Below, in pieces: positions 9,049-18,092 of a stretch of 64,000 nucleotides of DNA. The stretch's first letter is position 1; every line of letters starts with the position of its first letter. Under the pieces are notes generated by a model. That model was not told the DNA's origin. It did no database searches and saw only the letters and a program-made list of their open reading frames with translations. Location: positions 10,230,501-10,294,500 of the forward strand of contig OX485808.1 of NCBI GenBank assembly GCA_950295325.1, written 5' to 3'. A program made the translations under genes and the position numbers. The stretch is from Polytrichum commune (lineage: Eukaryota > Streptophyta > Polytrichopsida > Polytrichales > Polytrichaceae).

Positions 9049-9894
9049 TTGAATCTTATTCGAACAGACAACACAAGGCACAAACTACTACGCAAGATAT
9101 GGATTTTCTGCAAGGGTTGGAGGCAAACAATGAAAGTAGTGTTCTATCTCAACACATTCATCGCCAAGAGGGAGCCACGAACACCAAGGGTACATGCATC
9201 AGACATATTTCCAAACATCAAGGAGAAGATGAAGACCAAGATTGGAACATGCAAGATTAACGACTGCACAATCCCTGAGGCAAGACGACCTCTCAAATTT
9301 TTCAATTCATTGTTTTTACTAAGAACCAGTGCTAACACAATAGCATGCACAGCAGTAGTGCACATACAAGATGCACTAAACGGAAGAGAGGTTGATTGGC
9401 CTGCATTGTTTTATGGATACATCAAAACGGAACTCATCACTCTCAAAGAGGCACTATACAAAGACAAGAGCACTACTCTAAGGACACTAGTGGGACCCCC
9501 ACTTACCATGATTCTGATTAGTGAAGGACTGCTTACAGTCCAGCAAGAAATAGGGGCCGGCATTCTTATGCCTTCGGAATTAATAGAGGAACCAATTTCC
9601 AAAAAGAGGAAAACCCAACCATCAATGGAGTTCACCACGGGAGAGACATCAAAAACAAAAGAACCTCCACAGATTTTGGCAGCCATGGCTAAACCAATAC
9701 CAGCTCCTAACATCGTTATAGAATTAGGAGACCCCTTACAAGTCAGACCATACTCATTCACGCGACAGAAAGGAATTCCAAAACCTTTAAGTACCCCAAT
9801 GGAACCAACCAGTAGCAGAAATGTGCTTGTAGGCACAAAGGAGGATACTACATTACAGTTCAACCCAACACCATTGAGAAATATTTGGCAGTAG
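9049..9894 (+). CDS. Element A 3' ORF, N-terminal part, unrecognised
   Basis: 281 codons on the same strand as pol. Basic at the N terminus, with a hydrophobic-charged central segment (VDWPALFYGYIKTEL, then PPLTMILISEGLL). The centre faintly recalls the accessory proteins of Athila-type plant elements, but I cannot assign a family. The C-terminal third is rich in Pro, Thr and Lys. TAG 9892-9894 ends the frame, yet the same frame stays open into the coiled-coil region, so this may be one protein broken by a stop. No signal peptide or membrane span is visible, which argues against an envelope protein. Confidence 0.6.
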   Translation: MNLIRTDNTRHKLLRKIWIFCKGWRQTMKVVFYLNTFIAKREPRTPRVHASDIFPNIKEKMKTKIGTCKINDCTIPEARRPLKFFNSLFLLRTSANTIACTAVVHIQDALNGREVDWPALFYGYIKTELITLKEALYKDKSTTLRTLVGPPLTMILISEGLLTVQQEIGAGILMPSELIEEPISKKRKTQPSMEFTTGETSKTKEPPQILAAMAKPIPAPNIVIELGDPLQVRPYSFTRQKGIPKPLSTPMEPTSSRNVLVGTKEDTTLQFNPTPLRNIWQ

Positions 9895-11913
9895 CTCAGT
9901 CACGCTACCAAATCACTGGAAAAATGGTTAGCAGAAACATCACTGTCATCCAACCTGATAGAAAACACACCAGATAAACGACCACCGATTACAGATTTCA
10001 ACAATACAAATCTGCATTCCATACAACACAAGCAGAGATCTGTTGCAAGTTCAGAGGAGCCCAATCCAAACATCTCAGAGGGCTTAGAATTAAATTACAA
10101 AAGTTCCACAACAGAAGAACATCGTTTTACAGATACCGCCCCTGTTCAGGCGGAAGACCAACTTCAGCACCAATTGGAACTCCTACAGACGAAGTACAAA
10201 GCTCAAGAAGAACGCCACTGCCGCCTCACACAGGAGAATCGGAACTTGATACAACAATTGGCATCCTACAGACAGGTTGCCGCAGAGAGGGAGGTATTGC
10301 AAAAAGACACAAGAATGCACGGCGCCCGACACACGACATTCCTTGTGCAGCAGGTCTTCGAAGAAACATCCGCCGTTGTCAGAACACTGTCCCCTGATAT
10401 GCAAGGATGCACAGCGACCCCTTCAAACGGCCAACAGCTCGCCGAAAATGGCCAACACCGAAACTCCGAACAAGAGACGGCACTCTGCGACTCTGCAACC
10501 ACGCCGAAAAACACAAACAAACTACAGAGTGTTGCAGCTGGAATGAAAACAGGCCATCTGGCGACCGGGATCGACCACTCAACCAACCCCGTCGCCCAGA
10601 AAACCGCACCCCAACCAGAGGCGACACTTCTCCAGAGACATATTGGAGCAGAAATTGATTCTCATTTCGCCATAGCCTGCCAGGAAGAAAACCAATTACT
10701 AAAACAAGAAATAGAAATCCTACAAACTAAACACAACACCGAAGTGGAGCGCTATCACCATAGCATCAAAGAAAACCAGTGCTTCCAACAAGATTTGGCA
10801 CTCTGCAAAACAAAGTATGTTGCATCAGTAGAGCGAAATAGATTGATTGACGAGGACAACAAGCAGAAATCAATCCTGTATACCCAAGCGCTGGAACGAA
10901 TCCATCAGCTAACCAAGGAGAACCAGCTGACCGAAGAAAACAAGCGATTCCGAGCAAAAAACGACACCACAGAGGAACGTTGTCACCGGATTTCTACAAC
11001 CCAAAAAGAAAATGAGGATCTTCGGTAGCAGGTAGAAACCCTGCAAAACCAGCACGAAGCGGAGCTGGAACACAACAAGAAGGAGCAGCAGGTAATTCGA
11101 AAACAACTCGAACATTCAAAGAGCCTGCAGGCAGCGGCACTTGAACGAAATCAAAGAATAGGTGCCGAAAATGATGACTTACAGAAACAACATGAGACAG
11201 CAGTGCGAGAAGCCAAACAAATACTCACACTTACTCAAGCAGAGAAACAAGCCTTACGAGAGGAACTCGAAATCCTCCGAACCCAACACACCCTCACCCA
11301 GAAAGTAGCCGAAGAAAATAGGGTAATCGCCAACCAGTTGAGAGAACAGATAGCGCTCCTTCAAGCTCAGCACGAAGGAGCACTAGATCGCAACACACAA
11401 CTCGCCGCAAGCCTCCAACAATCAACACAACAGCTTGAAGACTGCAAACAGGATGATTGCCGACACCGAAAGGAGGTTGCAGCCATTGCCGGACAACGAC
11501 TCAAGACATTTTGAAGCACTGTCTCCGAACTTCGGTACGAAATTGCGACCCAATTACAGAGCTTCCAGGCGCAGGTTAAATCTTGCACAACCCAACTGAA
11601 CTCATTAGCCATAGCCGCTCAAGAGCACACAAACCCGGATCGACTAATGGAAATAGCAAAGATTGAAGCCTTCGACCTCTGGATAAAGGGGCGTTCCGAC
11701 ACAGAGACAGAAAACCAGCATTCGGCACAAAATTTGCTCCAGAGAGTCACAAACAAAATCAATCACACACTCAGATCCCTCAAGACAGAATTACATCAAA
11801 CTACAACGGAGAGAGATGAACTTCAAGCTCAGATTGAACAACAGGAGGAAGAAAGAGAAGATCCTTACGCATTAGAGCATCTGTTAGGGTTTGATAAGGT
11901 CGAAGATCCATGA
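9895..11913 (+). CDS. Element A 3' ORF, long repetitive coiled coil
   Basis: One frame with two internal stops (TAG 11026-11028 and TGA 11512-11514) and a terminal TGA at 11911-11913; open parts are 10174-11028, 11203-11514 and 11647-11913. The product is dominated by heptad-like Leu/Ile/Gln/Glu/Lys sequence built on a repeated unit of about 35-40 residues beginning L(Q/R)(T/N)(K/Q)(Y/H), for example LLQTKYKAQEERH, ILQTKHNTEVERYH and ILRTQHTLTQKVAEEN. Base composition is visibly more G+C-rich than the A-rich gag-pol. Such a domain would oligomerise or tether; the function is unknown. Extra sense-strand 3' ORFs are known in Athila-type elements, but I do not know a family with this coiled coil. 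Confidence 0.65.
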
Positions 11914-12603
11914 AACGCTATCACAGTAACTATGCAGAATCTGCCACCCCCAGTGAGTATTTTCCAATACTACATGGCATTCAAACCAATGATTTTGAGG
12001 TGGAGCAGCCTTCCAGACATTCGCAACAAGACACACTTATCACAGGCACAGTTTCAAGCATTATGGCAAAAAGCCAACTCCGCGGGAAGAGATCTGCTCG
12101 TATTCATGTGGATTTTGAAAGATTTAAATGTTCCAAAGGGCGTGGTCGAGGTGACCACAGCAAACCCACCATTTTACCTTACCAGATTCTGTGTAGCGGC
12201 ACTTACACATATGAGCAAGCATCATGAAGAGTTCTACACAAACATTGACAACAGGAACTCTCTACCACACTTAGATCCATATGAACCAGAAGTGATAAGG
12301 GAGATACAAGAGATGGCGAATTCACAATTTCCGGAATTCCTATCGGCACTTGATGTCTTAGCAGGAGAGGACACAACATTGTTACATGAAGCCAGCCAAC
12401 ACCACCAAAATTTGAGTAGAAAATTTTCGGACTCCTTTCCACAGACCTTCCACCGGATCCAACTACATGGATACATCACAAGGGCATTAGAGGACAGAAA
12501 GAACACATTAGAGCAGAGACAGATTTCGACACCACATTCTAGAACCTTGCTCTATCTTCCTCAATACGATCCAGGGAGTATGAGAATTCCTAAAAGATCC
12601 TAA
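11914..12603 (+). CDS. Element A 3' ORF, C-terminal globular part, unrecognised
   Basis: The frame continues after the TGA at 11911-11913, with an ATG at 11932 giving 223 codons to TAA 12601-12603. Mixed alpha-helical composition with aromatic residues (IFQYYMAF, LLVFMWILKDLNV, FYLTRFCVAALTHM); no known motif. Because the whole 9049-12603 region keeps one frame across four stops, I infer an ancestral single protein of about 1180 residues with a coiled-coil centre. It lies immediately upstream of the polypurine tract, where retroviral-type elements carry env or accessory ORFs. Confidence 0.6.
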   Translation, partial: NAITVTMQNLPPPVSIFQYYMAFKPMILRWSSLPDIRNKTHLSQAQFQALWQKANSAGRDLLVFMWILKDLNVPKGVVEVTTANPPFYLTRFCVAALTHMSKHHEEFYTNIDNRNSLPHLDPYEPEVIREIQEMANSQFPEFLSALDVLAGEDTTLLHEASQHHQNLSRKFSDSFPQTFHRIQLHGYITRALEDRKNTLEQRQISTPHSRTLLYLPQYDPGSMRIPKRS

Positions 12604-12620
12604 GGGCAGGATCTCAATCC

Positions 12621-12635
12621 GGGAGGGGGATAAAA
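12621..12635 (+). other. Polypurine tract of element A
   Basis: GGGAGGGGGATAAAA is an uninterrupted purine run except for one T and directly abuts the LTR start TGTTGAATACAACA. This is the expected primer for plus-strand DNA synthesis and fixes the LTR boundary. Confidence 0.88.
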
Positions 12636-13428
12636 TGTTGAATACAACATTATATCAAGAACAAGCAAGTGGAAGTAGGAAGAGGAACACCGAAATCTCA
12701 ATCTAACATCAAAGACAAGCAAGTGGAAGTAGAAGAGGAACACCGAAATTCAAAGGAACGGTTGAAGAATGCACTTCGGAGGCGAAGCAACCTCGACCAC
12801 GGTTATAGGGTCCACTGTCACGGAAATACAAGGAAGTCGCACTGTTATAGGGTCCCTTACCCACGGGTATAGGACAATCAGAGTTTTAGTGAAGGAGAAC
12901 TTAGGAATTAAGTAGAAGGCTATTATATTAGTATAAAGGAGTTAGTGTTAAGCATTATGGAGTATATAGGAATGTAAGATTTCGAGGTTTAAAAACTATT
13001 TTGAGGCATAATTATGAAGTATTACGAAGGTAGGATATTGAAGAGACATAATTATGTATTTAGGATTTTAATTGAGGATGAATGACTATCCAAGGAAGCA
13101 TGATTATGGAATAGATAGAATGTAGGATTTTGAGGAGACACGATTATGGAATATATGGGAATTTTGGGATATTAAGTTCGAGAGACATTATGAAGACACT
13201 AAGGGGAATATAGAACTATGGTACATTCTACTAGCATGATCATTATTCAATCAACATGAAGATTTGATTGATCCCCAAAAAGAGTTTAGAATGTAACCAC
13301 AACAAGGAGTTAGAGTAATCTTGGAAATAGGAACATTAAGGTGATAAAACGGTTATAACCGTTTAAGATAGGAATCATCTACATATTTTGAAGATAGATA
13401 GTTATTTAGAAAAATGGAGATCACAACC
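12636..13428 (+). repeat. Element A 3' LTR, first 793 bp only
   Basis: Begins with TG directly after the polypurine tract. The same sequence in element C continues to a full 2301 bp. Here it is cut after 793 bp by the LTR of element B at 13429. Near the start it holds a 52-bp-period duplication of AAGCAAGTGGAAGTAG (12664-12750), and near the end an 18-bp perfect palindrome (13347-13364). Confidence 0.9.
13347..13364. promoter_or_regulatory. LTR palindrome AAACGGTTATAACCGTTT
   Basis: A perfect 18-bp palindrome with two inverted AACGG cores, as in MYB (MSA-type) binding sites of plant cell-cycle promoters. It lies in the U3 side of the LTR, where enhancers are expected. The copy in element C is 28665-28682. 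The binding-site reading is inference. Confidence 0.4.
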
Positions 13429-15627
13429 TGTGAGGCCAAACCCCCCACCCTTAAGCGTCCGTAGTCCGAGTAGTGGGTTTGGGCTCACATTCCTCCGCGG
13501 TATTGGATTTGGACTTGGATGAGTCCATAGTGCAAGGTTCACCCTTCAAGTGGTCTTGGATTTAACTGGAATTTCACTTTTAACAACTCAATGTACGATT
13601 TCAATACGTATGTGGAGAATGCACAAGTTAACTATGTTATTTTAACCTCCTTATGCTCGGGTGCTATTTTGTCTTTGTTGGCTTCTAACGTCCATCCGGC
13701 TGCTTTAGCTACACAAGCCCTTAAGGATATCCCTCTCCTAAATGGAGTCCGTGCCGTTGACTCTATACTACCGCTTGAGCTCTCCCTTGTAGATTCCATG
13801 TAAGCTTAAGTATTAAAAAATACTTGTAAGCCTTATGGTAGTTTCACAAGCTTTAATAATTCCTCCCTACTTGTGATCACAAGTAATGGCTCTTGTTCTC
13901 CTAGTGTTGTATGAGCCCCGTACGTGATTTAGCCTAAGCTCGCTTCTAATATCATTAAGCATAAGTCCTTCCCCTTTCAACTAATCTTATCCTAATGTTA
14001 ATACTTAAGTTAGCTTTCAACTAACTATGCCTAAGGTTTAGACCAGCTCAATCAATGATCGGGGAGAACCGGCAGTTAGTTACGAATGAACAGGTTGAGC
14101 TTGAGAGATAACCGGTTGAAGTTGAAGACTGCTGGAAATACCCGATCATTTCAGAGGAATCTATATAATATACCCCAAGCTAATAAATAAAAACAGGAGG
14201 ATGGCAACCTGTAACCATTTGGACTTGCAAACAGTAGGATCTCAACTGGTTATGCCCAAAACCCATCCAACCAGTTAGAGAAAGCTACAGAATATACCCC
14301 AAGCTAATAATATTACCAGTTAGACTTGCAAACAGTAGGATCTCAATTGTAACCGGTTGGACTTGCAGACAGGAGGATCTCAACAGGTTACCGGTTGGAC
14401 TTGCAGACAGAAGGATCTCAATAGGTTATGCCCAGAAATTTGTCTGACCAGCTTAGAGGGGACTATAGAATATAACCCGATCTAATAAAGGAAAACAGGA
14501 GGATGTGGACATGTAACCGGTTGGGATTGTAAACTCTAGGATCTCAACAGGTTATGCCCAAAAATGTATCCGGCCCTCAACTGAAGGATTACTTAACAAA
14601 ACTAAATGCTCCTCTCAATATAAACTTTCCGACAAAACTAGATGCTCAATCCTTCATACATAACACTTATAAGTCCAAACCATTATGTAAATCCAAGAAC
14701 TAAAATTGAAAGCTATAAGATAAATTCTAAATTCTTCAAACTCAAGCTACTTCTAGTCAAGAGGTCAAGCCCTCTTCAAGGCCAAATAGCCTTGGCTCTC
14801 CAACTACAAACTAAGCACACACATGTGCTCCAATCTTGCTTCCAACAACCACACTTATAACCCGTGGGGTGCCTTGGAGCACGAAGGAAAGAGAGGATGA
14901 GTGAGGGAAGAATGAGGGATTATATAGTAAGCTTGAGGGGGTGAGCACCCTCAAGGCTCACGATAAGCCCTTGAGATTTCCTCCTACTTAGTAGGCGCCA
15001 ATCCTATCTTCTAAGCCTTCCTCCCTCAAATGATCAACAAGGATCCTAATTCGAACATTTAACTAGCCTTGGCTTTCTACCTACCACACTTTACCAAACT
15101 TGGGATGCTTCAACCCAAACTTAGCCTCCTTCGCTTTCCGCCGCCATAACTTTCTCCCCTTACTTTCCCAAATCGTCGCTCACCACTTAATTCAAACCAC
15201 GATGCTCAACTCGTGATTTGATTGGTGCTTTGAGAATTTGCTTATCCTCCACCTTGCATTCTTCCTTGGGCCTTCCCCATTAAGTGGCCATGATGAGGTG
15301 GTCCACTTGTGCGCTCCATGTGATCCTCCATTCATCCCAATTCGAATGCACTTGCCTCTTTAGTCACTTTGGTTGTCTCCATCCATTTGTACTAGCCTAC
15401 TCACTAACTACTCAATCCAAGTTCTCCTTACCTATCCTCATTCACTCAAATCCTTCCGAAGGTAAAAACACAATAACAACTCACATCCTAGCCTCTTACA
15501 ACATGGTACTTCTAAGACTAACATTTCACTCTTTTTATATTTTTGTGAAGTAACATGCTACTTCAAAGTGCATCAACTAACGTTTCAAGGGTCTAAGACT
15601 AAATGTGGGCACCCTTTTGGGCTCACA
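13429..15627 (-). repeat. Element B left (3') LTR, 2199 bp
   Basis: Shares its first 138 bp and last 870 bp with the right LTR with equal lengths. The middle, 13567-14757, is specific to this copy; it contains a 70-codon open frame (13591-13803) and about five spaced repeats of a motif like GGACTTGCAGACAGGAGGAT within 14215-14560. A TATA-like TATATAA lies at 14920-14926 on the minus strand, in the expected transcription direction. Confidence 0.88.
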
Positions 15628-15648
15628 TAATTGGCGACCATCGGGGGA
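15628..15648 (+). other. Primer-binding-site-like motif at the wrong LTR of element B
   Basis: Directly inside the left LTR, on the + strand, TAAT is followed by TGGCGACCATCGGGGGA. This is the geometry of an LTR followed by a tRNA primer binding site, but gag-pol reads the other way and a polypurine tract is expected here. The start TGGCGACCAT equals the start of the primer site of element C. No purine run is visible next to this LTR. Confidence 0.5.
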
Positions 15649-15688
15649 TGAATCCAAACATCTCTTGCTCCAAGGGTAAGTTGCCTAG

Positions 15689-16882
15689 TCAAGCTCGGTA
15701 CTCCTTACATCTACTTCCCGATGTACGGGTAGGAAAGAGCTCACCATTCAACGTTTCCAATTGAATTGAATTATTAGGAAAGACCTCTTAGACAAGGTAA
15801 GGTCCTAACCATACCGCATTGAATTTCGCCGGAAATTCAAGCTTTCGTGCGTCTTGAATCATGACCATCATTCCCGGTGTTAGGGCCCTTCTCTTATGTC
15901 GTTTGTCGAAAGTAATCTTTCTCCTTCTTTGGGTTGCCTCAATATGTTGAGCCGCCATTCTCCTCCCTTCGTCAAGTGCTTCCAAATCGGTTAGTCGATT
16001 TCGTAAGGATTGACTTTCGGTAAGTCTCGTACTCACGGCCACCCTAAGTGACTCGACTTCATATTCGATTGGTAGTGTCGCTTCAAGACCATAGACTAAG
16101 GAAAATGGTGTAGCACGCGTAGTTACCTTATAGGTTGTACGGTATGCCCAAAGTGCCGCCGTTAGTTTCGTATCCCAATCCCGCTTCGAGTCTATAACCG
16201 TCTTGCGTAGTATACTCACCAAAATTCCGTTAACCCTTTCCGTTTGTCCATTGGTTTGTGGGTGGTAGGGAGTAGTCTTCCGGTGATCAATTTTAAATTT
16301 CTCTGTCATCTCTCGAATCAAGTCATTCAAAAAGTGAGTACCCCTATCACTTACTAGGATCTTCGGCACCCCGAACCGCGAAATTATGTTTTCGTACATA
16401 AATGTTGCCGCGTGTTCCGCCGTGTCGGTCTTCACCGCTTTGGCTTCCGCCCACTTGGTGAGGTACTCGGTTGCCACCACAATATATTTCATTCCTTTTG
16501 AAGATTGGGGATGGACCTCACCCACATAGTCGATGCCCCATTTTTCGAAAGGAATTAAGGGTAATGATACATGTAAAGGCATCTCCATTCTAAGGTCGTC
16601 TCGGGCATACCGTTGGCAAGCGTCGCATTTCCTTACATAGTCATGGGCGTCCTTAAATAGTGTAGGCCAAAAGTAGCCCGCTCTAAGTATTTTTTGCCCG
16701 GTGAGTTGACCCGAGAAGTGACCGCCGCAAGCGCTATCGTGGCAAGCGATTAAAATCGCTTCAACCTCCGTTTTTGACACGCATCGTCGTAAAATACCAT
16801 CGGACCCCCTTCTAAACAACCTATGGCCCACTACAACAAATTGCCTACTATTTACCCTCACCTTCCTTCTCTCTTCTTTTGT
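15689..16882 (-). CDS. int: Element B integrase (one internal stop near the C terminus)
   Basis: Same frame as the RT-RNase H part upstream. The open part 16861-15788 holds the H2C2 zinc module (CHDSACGGHF, YFWPT, CDACQR), and a complete catalytic triad: Asp in GIDYVG, Asp in SDRGTHF, Glu in GQTERVNG. It then reaches the GPY/F domain at WLGPYLV. TAA at 15788-15790 interrupts this domain; the same frame then stays open to TGA 15689-15691, only about 60 bases from the LTR. Unlike elements A and C it has one zinc module and one GPY/F domain, the usual architecture. Confidence 0.9.
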
Positions 16883-18088
16883 TCACTCTTTGGGCAACTT
16901 GTGGGTTGTTAGAAATTCCACTATGCCCGCATACCACTCCGGTGTAGAAGTGACCACAAAGAGGCTATCATCTACTAACATATCATTTACCGGATTTTTT
17001 CCTATCTCCTCCGACAACCTAGACAAGTGGTCCGCTTGTAAATGCATACGACCCGGTTTATATTCCACCGTGTAGTCGAATTCTTCTAATAACAAAACCC
17101 ACCTAGCTAACCTACCACTTAACTCCGCCTTGTTAATTAGATACTTGATAGCCATGTGGTCAACAAAAAATACAACCGGGTTGCACATGAGGTAATGCCT
17201 AAACTTTTTAACGGAAAACACCATGGCTAGGCACTCCCTCTCCGTCGTAGAGTAGTTTCTTTCGGCGGGGGTCAATTGCTTACTCGCATAAGCTATAGGT
17301 TGATCCTTCTCTTTTTCTCCCGTTGCTTGACAAAGCGCACTCCCTATTGCCACATTACTAGCATCACAATAGACGTGAAAAGGTTTACCCCAATTGGGTG
17401 GTATCAACACCGGATAGGTGCTCAACCTATCCCGCAATTCCTCAAAGGCTTTTTGACAAGCATCCGTCCACTCGAATTTGACATCCTTTTTGAGCAAATG
17501 GGTAATGGGCACCGCTATCTTTGAAAAATTAGGAATAAGTTCCCGGTACCATCCCACATGTCCTAACAACTTAGAGATCCCCTTGGAATTGGTTGGAGTT
17601 GCCAAGTCGCTTATGGCCGCAATCTTATCCGGATCGGGTTCTCTACCTTTCTCACTAACAACATAACCCAACAACACTCCCTTATTCACTCCCAAAAATG
17701 TCTTATCCGGGTTCAATGCTAACCTCATCTTCCTACACCTAACCAATGCCTCCCTAACACAATGTAGGTGATCATCCACATTACTTTGTGTGCTAAAATC
17801 GTCCACAAAGACGGTCATGGATTTGAACAACAAGTCGGTGAAGATATACATTACTAATCGTTGGAAAGTAGCCGGGGCATTACATAACCCAAATGGCATC
17901 ACTACCCACACAAAAGTACCCCAAGGTGTAGTAAAAGCCGTTTTATGGATATCTTGGAGGGCTATGGAAATTTGATTATAACCCGCATACCCATCCATAA
18001 AGGTATATCGCGAATGACCTCCAACCTCCTCAAGCAACAAGGTGATAAAAGGTAAGGGGAAGTGATCCTTTTGTGTGCACGAATTCAA
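16883..18088 (-). CDS. pol: Element B reverse transcriptase (C-terminal part) and RNase H
   Basis: The open frame starts inside RT after a frameshift at 18123-18131. It has the RT core (FMDGYAGYNQ, then FVDDFS with the catalytic Asp pair, GYVVSEKG), the connection domain, and RNase H (YCDASNVAIG, STTERECLAM, FFVDHMAI, LQADHLSRL). It ends at TGA 16883-16885, after which integrase continues in the same frame, so the stop is a mutation within pol. Confidence 0.9.
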   Translation of the reverse strand: MNSCTQKDHFPLPFITLLLEEVGGHSRYTFMDGYAGYNQISIALQDIHKTAFTTPWGTFVWVVMPFGLCNAPATFQRLVMYIFTDLLFKSMTVFVDDFSTQSNVDDHLHCVREALVRCRKMRLALNPDKTFLGVNKGVLLGYVVSEKGREPDPDKIAAISDLATPTNSKGISKLLGHVGWYRELIPNFSKIAVPITHLLKKDVKFEWTDACQKAFEELRDRLSTYPVLIPPNWGKPFHVYCDASNVAIGSALCQATGEKEKDQPIAYASKQLTPAERNYSTTERECLAMVFSVKKFRHYLMCNPVVFFVDHMAIKYLINKAELSGRLARWVLLLEEFDYTVEYKPGRMHLQADHLSRLSEEIGKNPVNDMLVDDSLFVVTSTPEWYAGIVEFLTTHKLPKE

Positions 18089-18092
18089 TTTC

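Larger units (their letters stand above)
1..13428 (+). mobile_element. Element A: Ty3/gypsy LTR retrotransposon, 5' end outside window
   Basis: Gag, protease, reverse transcriptase, RNase H and integrase lie in that order on the + strand, followed by a long extra reading frame, a polypurine tract and an LTR start. The order RT-RNase H-integrase is diagnostic of Ty3/gypsy. The 5' LTR, the primer binding site and the first gag codons are off the left edge. The 3' LTR stops after 793 bp where element B begins. The element is the inverted twin of element C: positions 527-13428 match 28601-41502 with no net length difference (coordinates sum to 42029), and I found only one base difference, at 7601 versus 34428. 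Both copies carry the same in-frame stops, so neither encodes an intact polyprotein. Confidence 0.93.

Noticed and set aside
10183-10627. Antisense frames of 73-106 codons within the coiled-coil region (and their copies at 31402-31846)
   Set aside because: They mirror the G+C-rich coiled-coil coding frame and show no independent motif.
9049-12603. Envelope gene
   Set aside because: Position fits, but no signal peptide, transmembrane segment or fusion-type motif is visible; coiled coil only.
15284-15553. 89-codon frame in the B LTR (also at 24066 and 47167)
   Set aside because: Lies in LTR U3, repeated with the LTR, and is without a domain; treated as chance.
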